Source of the DNA: Saprospiraceae bacterium
Lineage (GTDB): Bacteria; Bacteroidota; Bacteroidia; Chitinophagales; Saprospiraceae
Assembly (NCBI GenBank): GCA_027488935.1
Contig: JAIYAP010000059.1
Span: forward strand, 82,842 to 146,841
Direction: 5' to 3'
DNA length: 64,000 bases
Shown piece by piece: positions 24,358 through 33,800 of the stretch (within the stretch, counting starts at the first letter, position 1; every line of letters starts with the position of its first letter). The notes beneath the pieces are model-generated. The model did not search any database. It saw nothing but the letters and a program-made list of their open reading frames with translations, and had not been told where the DNA came from. The translations under genes and the position numbers were made by a program.

Positions 24358-27300
24358 TTAGTTAAAAGTGTAACGGATGGTCAACTGCGCTGCCCAAGCC
24401 TGGCTAAGCGCCGTGCTCTTTTGGAAAGTATCCGTCAACAAAACAGTTTTGCCATTTTTAACCTGTGTAGCCATGCGGTAACGTGGTGTACCGTCAGCAG
24501 TTACGCTTCTGTAGGTCAACGGACGGTCGGTTGTCAAGAAGTTGTTTACACCCCATTCGTTGTTCAACAAGTTTCCTGCATTCAGGATATCGAAACGAAC
24601 CTGGATTGCATTGCGTTTGCCGCCTACTTTCACATAGAAATCTTGTGCAACAGAGAAGTCAAAACGGTGCAACCATGGGAACAATACACCATTACGTTCA
24701 GCGTATTTGCCACGACGGTCTTTCAAGTAGTCATCCTGGTTGATGAATGCGTCAAATGCAGCCGCTTGTCTTGCCGTTGTGAAAGTATCCACAACACCAG
24801 AATTTGTCACTGTGAACTGCTCGAACGTCAAGTCAGATGCATTGTTAGGAACAAAGATCAAGTCGTTGTTGGTAACACCATCACCATTCATATCACCTGC
24901 GTATGCGTACGATGCACGGTTTGAGCGTTCGCCTACATAACCCAAAGAGAACTGGGTAGCGCCACCAAATTGGTCGCCATATTCGATGCGGTAGTTCAAC
25001 ATTGCCACAATACGGTGTGGGATATCCTGGTCAGCAAAAGCGAGGTTCAGGTTGTTGTTGCCCAAAGAAGAACGCGCACCCGTCCATGAACCAGATGCAA
25101 TAGAACCTGCACCCATCAAGTTTGTTGCTTTGCTGTATGTATAAGCAACCATACCGTACAAACCTTTGCGTTGTGGGTATTCCAATTTCACCGTTGCGCT
25201 GTAGTAGTAACCTTCGCTTTTTGAGTTCAGGATTGCAGCACGAGAGATGTTATCATTGATACGGATCGCGCTGTTCAGGTTGGTACCGGTCAAGCCAGAA
25301 CCTGGGAAACGTGGACGATTGTCTGGGCCAGTGAAGGTAGTCGTTGCTGCCTCAAGGTTAGCGTCGAAATAGTTTACAGCATTGATGTTCTTGTTGTACA
25401 AACCTTCCACAGAAAATACGAAGCCCATTGGCAACTTCTGGTCGATTGCGAGGTTCGATTTCCATACCTGTGGGTATTTGAAATCGCCATCCGTAGCAGC
25501 AATATCAAAAGTAGATGGGAGCGTTGGAGTTTCAGGAATGTAGGTGCTAGCGTCGTTGGTAAATTTGTATTTGGTGGTGTTAGCAGACTGGATAAAGCCG
25601 GTCAACACACCATTGTTACCAATTTGGTTTGACAAGAATACATAAGGAGGACGGCCGGTGAAGATACCTGTACCACCACGTACTTGTGTTTTCTGATCTT
25701 TAAATACGTCTAAGTTGAAGCCCAAACGTGGTTCGAACAGAATTTTTGTTTCAGGTAATTTACCCGTCGTGATTTTGTAACCACGTGTGCCATCGTTATT
25801 TACGTATTCCTGGTTGTCAACCGTTGGGTTCGCCAAGCTGGTTTGAGCAAACCAAATTGCACTCGCGCGCAAGCCCAACGTCACTTTAAAGTTGCTGGTC
25901 AACTGGAATTCGTCCTGGCCGTAAATGTCTGTTTTGTGTGCTTCTAACGTTTGCAACGGCTCAACAGCACCTGGCAGTGCAGAATAACGGAACTGGTACA
26001 GGTTCAATTTAACAGGAGATGTATCCGCCGTTGAATTTGCTGCAGCGTAGAAGTCTGACAAAGAGTTGAACGTATAAACACCATTCGAACCTGGGAAGAA
26101 CAAGTTGTTCGATTTGTAGTACTCGTAATTTGCACCCACTGTGATGGTGTGCTTATTAGCGTACAATGTAACGTTGTCTGTAAAGTGCAAAGTGCTGTAA
26201 TCCAATTTGTTACTTGGAGTGAATGGGTCAAAACCAGCACTGATGTAGGTTCTGCCGTCTTTCAGGATGTCGATCGTTGGGAACAAATCTGCTTTGTATT
26301 GGCGGTCTTCGTTTTGGTAGTCATAACCAACGAGGAATTTGTTCGAAATGCGATCACCAAAAGTCGAGTTCAACTCTGCTACAATCGAACGGGTGTTGTC
26401 ACCGATCAGGTAGCCAGAGTTTTGGTAAGCCATTGCATCCACACTCAAAGTACGGCTACCGAAGCCCAAAGAGTTACTGTTCGAAATTGGCGCGTCGGCC
26501 AATGAATTGTGGTGGGTATAACGCAGTGTCAACTTGTGTGCATCGCTGATGTTGTAGTCAAGACGCACAAGAAACTTGTCAGACTTTGTTTCGAAATCAA
26601 AACCCTGGTAAGCGCCTGTTTTGTATCCATATTTAGTATCCAAAAAGTTGCTCAAAGAATCAAGGTCATTTTTCAATACACGGGTAGGGATACCACCTTT
26701 TTCACCGTTTGCTACAAAACCAGTACCTGGAGAAATACGACGCTCGCGCTCGTAGCTCACAAAATAGAACAACTTGTTCTTGATGATCGCGCCACCCAAA
26801 CGTGCGCCAAAAATTTTGTTGTCGAAACTTGTGATCGTTGGTTTGTTACCGAAATAGTCGGTTTTGCCGATAAACAAGTCACCCGTATCGCGGAAGCTGT
26901 AATAAACAGAACCGGAAATTTCATTTGTACCAGAGCGGGTTACCGCGTTGATACCAGAACCAGTGAAACCAGATTGACGCACGTCAAAAGGTGCAACGTT
27001 CACTTGTACTTCTTCCAACGCGTCCAAAGAAATTGGGGTTGTGCCCGTACGACCACCAGCGTTTGCATCGCTACCCAAACCGAAACCGTTGTTGAACACA
27101 GAACCGTCGATGGTAAAGTTGTTCAAACGTGAGTCCTGACCGCCGAAAGAGCGACCATTACCGTTCGGGTTGTACTTGGTGATCTCAGAGATAGAACGGC
27201 TACCAATTACAGGAATAGAATTGATCTGTTCTTTTGAAAAGGTAGTAGCAGCACCCGTGCGATCAGAACTGATCAAATCAGAACGGTTTGCCGAAATAAC

Positions 27301-27687
27301 TACCTCATCCATGGTTACACCTGTTTCTGCCAACTGAACGTTTACAGAAGATGCGTTACCCAAGCTAGTGTAGATGTCGGTTCTTGTCTGTGCCTCATAA
27401 CCTGTGTAGGTTACAACAACAGCAAAAGGACCGCCTACACGCACGTTTGGCAACACATAGCGGCCAGATGCATTGGTAACAGTACCGTAACGGGTACCAG
27501 ATGGTGTGTGGGTAGCAACAACGGTAGCGCCAATCAAGGCTTCACCGTTTTTGTCTTTCACTTCACCACTGATGGTAGAAGAAGTGATCTGAGCAAAAGC
27601 GCTCAAACCGGAAAATAAAATTGCGAGAACCATCAAAGTGCGCATGGAAGCACTCAGTGTCCGCTTGCATAGTAATGCATGTTTCAT
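24358..27687 (-). CDS. Oar-like TonB-dependent receptor
   Basis: The 1109-residue outer-membrane protein begins with a signal peptide (LMVLAILFSGLSAFA), then a carboxypeptidase-regulatory-like domain (ISGEVKDKNGEALIGATVV, GRYVLPNVRVGGP) and a plug (MDEVVISANR, ISEITKYNPNGNGRSFGGQ, NNFTIDGSVFNNGFGLG, VNVAPFDVRQSGFTGSGINAVTRSG). That last motif is characteristic of the Oar group, large receptors used for protein or peptide substrates in Myxococcus and Bacteroidota. The barrel extends to a terminal aromatic strand (LTIRYTFN). Codon use is visibly more biased than in neighbours (steady AAC, GGT, GTA, ACC choices), as in highly expressed genes. An exact -7 element and a strong terminator bracket it, so it is probably monocistronic. 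Confidence 0.93.
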   Translation of the reverse strand: MKHALLCKRTLSASMRTLMVLAILFSGLSAFAQITSSTISGEVKDKNGEALIGATVVATHTPSGTRYGTVTNASGRYVLPNVRVGGPFAVVVTYTGYEAQTRTDIYTSLGNASSVNVQLAETGVTMDEVVISANRSDLISSDRTGAATTFSKEQINSIPVIGSRSISEITKYNPNGNGRSFGGQDSRLNNFTIDGSVFNNGFGLGSDANAGGRTGTTPISLDALEEVQVNVAPFDVRQSGFTGSGINAVTRSGTNEISGSVYYSFRDTGDLFIGKTDYFGNKPTITSFDNKIFGARLGGAIIKNKLFYFVSYERERRISPGTGFVANGEKGGIPTRVLKNDLDSLSNFLDTKYGYKTGAYQGFDFETKSDKFLVRLDYNISDAHKLTLRYTHHNSLADAPISNSNSLGFGSRTLSVDAMAYQNSGYLIGDNTRSIVAELNSTFGDRISNKFLVGYDYQNEDRQYKADLFPTIDILKDGRTYISAGFDPFTPSNKLDYSTLHFTDNVTLYANKHTITVGANYEYYKSNNLFFPGSNGVYTFNSLSDFYAAANSTADTSPVKLNLYQFRYSALPGAVEPLQTLEAHKTDIYGQDEFQLTSNFKVTLGLRASAIWFAQTSLANPTVDNQEYVNNDGTRGYKITTGKLPETKILFEPRLGFNLDVFKDQKTQVRGGTGIFTGRPPYVFLSNQIGNNGVLTGFIQSANTTKYKFTNDASTYIPETPTLPSTFDIAATDGDFKYPQVWKSNLAIDQKLPMGFVFSVEGLYNKNINAVNYFDANLEAATTTFTGPDNRPRFPGSGLTGTNLNSAIRINDNISRAAILNSKSEGYYYSATVKLEYPQRKGLYGMVAYTYSKATNLMGAGSIASGSWTGARSSLGNNNLNLAFADQDIPHRIVAMLNYRIEYGDQFGGATQFSLGYVGERSNRASYAYAGDMNGDGVTNNDLIFVPNNASDLTFEQFTVTNSGVVDTFTTARQAAAFDAFINQDDYLKDRRGKYAERNGVLFPWLHRFDFSVAQDFYVKVGGKRNAIQVRFDILNAGNLLNNEWGVNNFLTTDRPLTYRSVTADGTPRYRMATQVKNGKTVLLTDTFQKSTALSQAWAAQLTIRYTFN

Positions 27688-27731
27688 ACAGAATAGAATT
27701 GGATTGTTGAAAAAGCAAAGAAAATTCGGGG

Positions 27732-27739
27732 CAAAGGTA
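27732..27739 (-). promoter_or_regulatory. -7 promoter element of the Oar-like receptor
   Basis: TACCTTTG on the minus strand is a perfect consensus match 45 bases upstream of the receptor ATG. Confidence 0.7.
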
Positions 27740-27823
27740 AAATCGGCATGTTAACTTGCTATTAATTTTTCGCCTTCCTTGAATTCAATACAATCTTGGG
27801 CTGCGCCCTGCCCACTTTTTCCC

Positions 27824-27831
27824 TACTTTTG
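27824..27831 (+). promoter_or_regulatory. -7 promoter element of the lamin-tail T9SS gene
   Basis: TACTTTTG matches TAnnTTTG exactly, 53 bases before the ATG at 27884. It and the receptor promoter lie back to back in a 196-bp divergent region. Confidence 0.65.
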
Positions 27832-27883
27832 CACTTTATTCACCAATCCGATCTATTGTTTAAACTTCTTTTAAATTGTGAAC

Positions 27884-29599
27884 ATGAAAAAAACGTTGCT
27901 TGCTTTCTGTTTTCTGCTTACAGTGCTGTTCCGTTCAGAAGCACAAATTGTGATTACTGAAATCATGTATAACCCGCCAGAATCTGGTGTTGACTCGCTC
28001 GAATACATTGAACTTTACAATGTGAGCAGCAACCCAGTGAACCTCGAAGGTTGGTCTATCTTTGGCGTAACTTTTGTTTTTCCTGCAGTAACCCTTGCCC
28101 CAGGACAATACATTCTGACCGCGGTTAAACCTACAGCAATTCAATCGGTGCTGGGTAAAACGGCCCTCGCATGGAGCGGTGGTGCACTCACCAATGGCGG
28201 CGAAACCTTGAGAATCCTCAACCCGGGTGGTACCGTTATTGATGAAGTGACCTATTCTAATATGGCCCCATGGCCCGTGGAAGCAAATGGCAATGGTTCC
28301 TCCCTCGTGCTTTGCGACCCTACTGCCGACAACAGCAATGTTGCCAACTGGCAGGCCGCAACGACCAGCACCGGTGTTTCCATCAACGGCAAAGAAGTAA
28401 AAGCCAACCCCTTGGCAGCTTCTGGCTGTACCGGTACCAATACCCTTGCTGCCGTAAATGATAATGTAAATGTCCCAAGCGGTACCACCAAAATTATCAA
28501 TGTATTGGGCAATGACCTGGTTCCAAATCCGGTTACTTCCCTGACCATTCTTGCGGGTGGACCAACACACGGTACCGCAACCGTAGGCGCAAACAACCAA
28601 ATTACCTACCAGCCTACTGCCGGTTACTGCGGCCCAGACGCCTTTCAATATAAATTGTGTGATGCAAGCGCTTGTGATACTGCAACCGTAAATATTAAGG
28701 TGATCTGCTACAAACCCTACACAATCGCCCAAGTTACCGGCGAAAGCGCTACGGGCCAAGCCGATTCAACGGGTGTTTATGCCGAATTGCAAGGTACCGT
28801 GTACGGATTTAATATTCGCCCAGGCGTTGCAGGGGGTACCAGCCTCTTGTTTACCATCATTGACGACAATGGCAATGGCATCGCGGTATCAAGCCTGAAC
28901 GGCGATTTCGGTTATAATGTAGTAGAAAAAGACAAGGTAACGATCCGTGGCGTAATCGGCCAATTTAACGGCCAAACGGAAATCCAACCCGATACAGTTA
29001 TCAAGGTTTCTGCAAATAATACTTTATTGGCACCAACTGTAGTAACCAAATTGTCAGAAGCAACCGAATCTAAATTGATCAAATTGAACAACTTGCGCCT
29101 GGTGAACCCTGCAACCTGGACGACCGGCGTAGGTGGTAGCGGCTTCACTTGCCTGGCGGTTTCAAACGATAGCCCGAACGATACCATCACCATTCGTATC
29201 GACCGCGACGTAGAAACGTACAATTCTCCTGCACCACCAGAACCTTTTAACCTTACCGGTTTGGGTGGCCAGTTCGATAATTCTGCGCCATTTACCACAG
29301 GATATCAGGTATTACCACGCTACAACGCCGATATCAATACCCTGGTTGCGGTAAAAAATGTTGATTTCAGCGCCAACGTAAGCATCGCGCCAAACCCGGC
29401 TACCGACGTTTTGAACATCCGCACCGACCTGCAAGTTGATCAAATTACGATCATGAGCGTGGAAGGACGTGTTGTTACTACGTTGAACAACCCAAGCCAA
29501 TTCGAACAGATAAATACCAGCAAATTCCCTTCTGGCACTTATTTTGTACGGATTGAACAGCAAGGCGCAGCCTGGACGACCCGATTCATAAAAATCTAA
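27884..29599 (+). CDS. Secreted lamin-tail domain protein with T9SS tail
   Basis: The 571-residue protein has a signal peptide (LLAFCFLLTVLFRSEA), a lamin-tail domain at about 20-150 (IVITEIMYNPPESG, DSLEYIELYNVSSNPVNLEGW, GETLRILNPGGTVIDEVTY), an Ig-like or cadherin-like module at about 190-270 (VLGNDLV, GTATVGANNQITYQPT), an OB-fold-like part (GTVYGFNIRPG, TIRGVIGQFNG) and a type A T9SS sorting domain (APNPATDVLNIRT, SGTYFVRIEQQG, final RFIKI). Lamin-tail domains in bacteria are often joined to secreted nucleases or phosphatases, but no such catalytic domain is visible here. I use the ATG at 27884; the GTG two codons upstream is an alternative. Codon bias is strong, as in the receptor gene. 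Confidence 0.88.
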   Translation: MKKTLLAFCFLLTVLFRSEAQIVITEIMYNPPESGVDSLEYIELYNVSSNPVNLEGWSIFGVTFVFPAVTLAPGQYILTAVKPTAIQSVLGKTALAWSGGALTNGGETLRILNPGGTVIDEVTYSNMAPWPVEANGNGSSLVLCDPTADNSNVANWQAATTSTGVSINGKEVKANPLAASGCTGTNTLAAVNDNVNVPSGTTKIINVLGNDLVPNPVTSLTILAGGPTHGTATVGANNQITYQPTAGYCGPDAFQYKLCDASACDTATVNIKVICYKPYTIAQVTGESATGQADSTGVYAELQGTVYGFNIRPGVAGGTSLLFTIIDDNGNGIAVSSLNGDFGYNVVEKDKVTIRGVIGQFNGQTEIQPDTVIKVSANNTLLAPTVVTKLSEATESKLIKLNNLRLVNPATWTTGVGGSGFTCLAVSNDSPNDTITIRIDRDVETYNSPAPPEPFNLTGLGGQFDNSAPFTTGYQVLPRYNADINTLVAVKNVDFSANVSIAPNPATDVLNIRTDLQVDQITIMSVEGRVVTTLNNPSQFEQINTSKFPSGTYFVRIEQQGAAWTTRFIKI

Positions 29600-29619
29600 G
29601 GAAATATTAGAGACCCGTA

Positions 29620-29678
29620 AATGATGAATAGGCTGGCAAATGCAACTTGTTTGTTTTGCAAGTCTATTCATTATTCCT
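29620..29678 (+). terminator. Possible terminator hairpin
   Basis: ATGAATAG at 29624-29631 pairs with CTATTCAT at 29664-29671, and an inner ACTTG/CAAGT pair extends the fold. The following tract is only moderately T-rich, so the assignment is tentative. Confidence 0.4.
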
Positions 29679-29693
29679 TGTTTTCTTATCCTT

Positions 29694-30575
29694 ATGACAA
29701 ACCGATTTTTTGCTTTATACGTGGTTTTAAACAGCCTTTTGCTGGTTTCCACCGCGCTCCCTGCACAAACACCTAAAAAACGCCTGTATTTGCCCCCCGA
29801 ACTTAAAGAAGTATCCGGCATGGTGCACCTCCCCAATGGCGACGTTTGGCTCCTGAATGACAGCAATAACCCGTCCGACTTATTCAGGTTCGATCCAATA
29901 AAAGGCCTTGTGCTCGAAAAAAGAACCCTCCCCGTTCCCAACCGCGATTGGGAAGACCTCGCCGCTGATGCAAGTGGCAATTTATACATCGGCGATTTTG
30001 GGAATAACAAAAACAAGCGCAAAGACTTATGTATATTTAAATATAATCTCCAATCCAAACAACTAGACAGTATCCTTTTTACCTATCCCGACCAAAAGGC
30101 TTTCCCGCCTACACAGCCTCAAAACTGGAACTACAATTGCGAAGCCCTGGTCTTTTTTGACGATAGCCTCCATTTTTTTTCAAAAAACACCTTCCACGGC
30201 AACTTTGTCTCCAAACATTACGTCCTGCCCGCGCAGCCAGGCTCCTATGTGGCAAAACTCCGCGATAGCACGGTATTTAAAAACCGGGTCATTACCGGCG
30301 CTGGATTGAGTGCGGATGGCAAAACGTTGGCCTTGACCAGTTACATCATCGGGAAAAAATGGGGATTTATACCGTTTACCAAATGTTCCGTATTCTATTT
30401 TACCAATTTTAAAGGAAGCAATTTTTTCGGCGGAAAAAGACAAGAAAAACGATTGCCAAAGTTGCTCATAGCCCGGCAATATGAATCCATCACGCACTGG
30501 AACGAATCATTTTGGCTGGTTGCAAACGAAGGTCGAAAGCCGCAGCTCCAAGCCATACGCCGCATTAAAAAATAG
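29694..30575 (+). CDS. Secreted propeller-like protein of unknown function
   Basis: The 293-residue product has a signal peptide (FALYVVLNSLLLVSTALPA) and then repeated short strand motifs such as VSGMVHLPNGDVWLLNDSN, DWEDLAADASGNLYIGDFG and GAGLSADGKTLALTSY. These resemble blades of a six- or seven-bladed propeller of the kind found in secreted esterase-like or SdiA-regulated-like proteins. No catalytic motif is evident, and no lipobox or T9SS tail is present, so a periplasmic place is likely. I start at 29694; the frame is open 54 bases further upstream, but that extension would place two hydrophobic stretches in tandem. The C-terminus is Lys/Arg-rich. Confidence 0.65.
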   Translation: MTNRFFALYVVLNSLLLVSTALPAQTPKKRLYLPPELKEVSGMVHLPNGDVWLLNDSNNPSDLFRFDPIKGLVLEKRTLPVPNRDWEDLAADASGNLYIGDFGNNKNKRKDLCIFKYNLQSKQLDSILFTYPDQKAFPPTQPQNWNYNCEALVFFDDSLHFFSKNTFHGNFVSKHYVLPAQPGSYVAKLRDSTVFKNRVITGAGLSADGKTLALTSYIIGKKWGFIPFTKCSVFYFTNFKGSNFFGGKRQEKRLPKLLIARQYESITHWNESFWLVANEGRKPQLQAIRRIKK

Positions 30576-30876
30576 AATCTGCCCTGATTTACCATACTTT
30601 TTTTGTAAGTAATTTGGGCTGCCACAAAATTCATTCTGGAAAAACCCTGTTCCGCAGAATTATAATACATTAACTTAACTTTCAATGAATTGTAACTTAT
30701 AGTTTTTATAAATACCAGGCAAATAAAAAATTAAATTACGGCGATTCGGCCAATTCAAAAGGTATTCGTCCCTACACGCAGATGCAGCATCTTATTGGTT
30801 TTGTGTATCTTTAGAGCTAACAAATAATTATTTATCTGTCAAGGATAAATTTGGTTGGCTTCCTAAACAAAAACAC
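30576..30876. other. 301-bp intergenic region before the repeat-rich surface gene
   Basis: No gene is visible. The region is AT-rich. A TATCTTTA box at 30806-30813, one base off the -7 consensus, with a TTATTGGTTTTG stretch just before it, is the best promoter candidate for the 30877 gene. That would leave a leader of about 60 bases. Confidence 0.3.
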
Positions 30877-33800
30877 ATGCAACTACCTTACAAAATATTA
30901 ATCCTTTTTTGCCTATTTGTTTTAATCAAAATACCTGCTTTTGCTCAATGTAGTTCTTCTCCATGTGGAGCGCCCATTCCATCCGTAGATGCAACCCAGG
31001 CTTGCATTTCACCTTCCCCTTCTTCCCTTGATTGTTACTACGGATCCACCACGCCTGATCTGCCTATTTCGCAGCCACCTTTCTGGTGTACGACCATTCA
31101 CAATAACCAATGGTTTGCGTTTACAGCCGATGCAACAAGCGCTTCTTTCGAAATTTCCTGTTATGGTTGCGCATCCGGAAATGGCATTCAGGCGGGGATA
31201 CTTTCGACTGCCGACTGCGTTACCTTCCAGTTTGTTTCACCTTGCTTGGGTAACATCCCCACACAAACAACCCAAACACTTGTAACCAATACCCCTTTAA
31301 CGCCCGGAGAGGTTTATTACATCTGTATTGATGGTAGTGGCGGCGCACTTTGCGATTATTCCATCAATGGATCGGTGCCAACAGTAACCGGAAGTACAAC
31401 CGGCTTGTGTTTGCCCTCTAGCCCCACTGGCACCTATAATACGACTGCGGTTTCGGTTTGGACGATCAATCCACCTACTGCGGGCACCATCAATGGCAAC
31501 TCGACCAGCAATACCATCACGGTAACCTGGCTAGAGCCCGGTCCCGCCGAAGTTTGTGCACGCAACGCAAACTGCCCGGATGCCCCTGAATTTTGTTTAC
31601 CCGTAAATATAGGAGAAGATATATTAACCATTGAAGAAGTTAATCTTTGTCAAGGCAAAACCGTCACATGTGCAGGAAAAACCTTTACTTCTGGCGGTAC
31701 GTTTCCTGTTATTTTAAACTCTTACCTGAACTGCGATAGTACCATCAATTGTATCGTGAAAGTAATTCCAAAGGTGTTTACCAACGAAACCCACTATTAC
31801 TGTCAAAATCAAAGTGTTACCTGCGCCGGACAAGAATTTGCCAATCCAGGTATGTTTCCTGTTACCCTCACCGGCGACAATGGGTGCGACAGTGTTGTAA
31901 ACTGTAAGATTATCCTGATTCCAACCACAATATCGCCCTTTACTTTGGTAAATATGTGCGGACCAGCAAGTTACACCCTTTGCTCGGATACGTATACCAC
32001 CTCTGGCCTGTATTCCGAAATATGTACCAGCTCAAAAGGTTGCGACAGTATTGTCAATGTAAACCTCGCGATCATGGAACCGAATGCCGTAATCGCGCCC
32101 CCGGGTATTCTCGATTGTACCGTCAATATTCAAATTACGCTGAATGGAACAGGATCTTCTGTCAACACAGCGGTGGGTGGACAAACGTTTTATAAATGGA
32201 CCGGTCCAGGTATTATCGGCTTCAGCAACCAGTCTACCGTAAAAGTGAACCAGCCTGGTCAATATTGCCTGGTGGTTACCCACAGCCGGCAAGGCGTTGC
32301 TTGTATGGATACGGCTTGCGTGGACGTTACGGCCGTCAGCTCGGTTCCACAGTTGCCCCTATTGAATGGTAATTTAATGCCGTGCCAGGATTCTACAACT
32401 ATTTACACCGCAAGCGCGGTCGGAACGCCGCCCCCAACTTCTTTTACCTGGTCTACACCAGGTGGCACGCCATTTACAACCATTTCGCCCAATGTGATTC
32501 AAATTCCCTGGACCGGAACTACCACAGGCGGTCCACTTTGTGTCATTGCAAACAATAACTGCGGTTCTTCACAACCCGCTTGTTTAAATATCGCCGTCCA
32601 ACCAGCACTAAAAATACCCGTACTGACCGGTCCCAATGTAGTATGTGCGGGCGGCGGACCATACCTTTATACCATTGATAGCGAGCAAGCAGGCACGACT
32701 TATACCTGGACGGTCCCTCCAGGTGCCACCCTCACTGGTTCGGGCGACTCGGTTTTTGTGAACTTTCTGAATGCAAGTACAGGCAATATATGCGTAACAC
32801 CGCAGAATTTCTGCGGAACCGGGGTGCCCGTTTGTCAAAACGTAGCCGTTTCACCCATTCCTAGTGCCAAACTCACAGGCGGCGGACAAATTTGCGATGG
32901 CGAATCCATTAACCTCACCTTTACCATGACAGGCAACGGGCCATTTGATGTAAATTGGTTCAATGGCAGTTCCAATGTAGACCTGATGAATATATCCAAC
33001 GGCCACACCATCACCCTTTCGCCTACCACCAACACACTGTATCAATTAAACGGTGTTACCGATAATACCACGCCCAATGCCTGCACGGCCCTGGCATCTG
33101 ATGCGGTCAATGCAATTGTGCGTCCCAACATAGCCCAAAGCAAAGCGGTGCAATTGTGTGATGGCCAATCATTGCTGGTTGGTGGGGCTGTACAAACTAC
33201 TTCCGGCATTTATGTCGATAGTTTGCAAACTATTTACGGTTGCGACAGTATCATCACGACCAACCTCACCGTATATTCTATTGATTCACTGACCATAAAC
33301 CTGACCACCTGCGATCCAGCGCTGGCAGGAACCAACACCAATTTGTACCAGCAACTTAATGGTTGTGACAGTATTGTAACCACGATCGTTCAATTATTGC
33401 CAACCGACACCACCTTGCTGGCAGCGACCAGTTGTGATTTAGCCAATGTCGGGGTATTTACAAAAACCTTGACGAATATATATGGTTGTGATAGTACGGT
33501 AATCAGAACTGTAATTTTTTCATTGTCTGATACCACCTTATTATACACCAGCTCATGCGATCCGGCGGCTGTAGGCGTGTTTGTGCAAAACTTGCTAACT
33601 TATGAAGGATGCGATAGTATTGTGATAACTACGGTTACTGAATTGCAAAAAGATACCACCTTATTGTTTGATGCCAGCTGTAACCCGAATAATGTAGGTG
33701 TCTTCACAACCGTTTTGACCAATCAATTTGGTTGCGACAGTACCGTTATTAATACAGTGAGCTTTTTTGCTTTGGATACCACCTTTTTGTTCGGTACCAG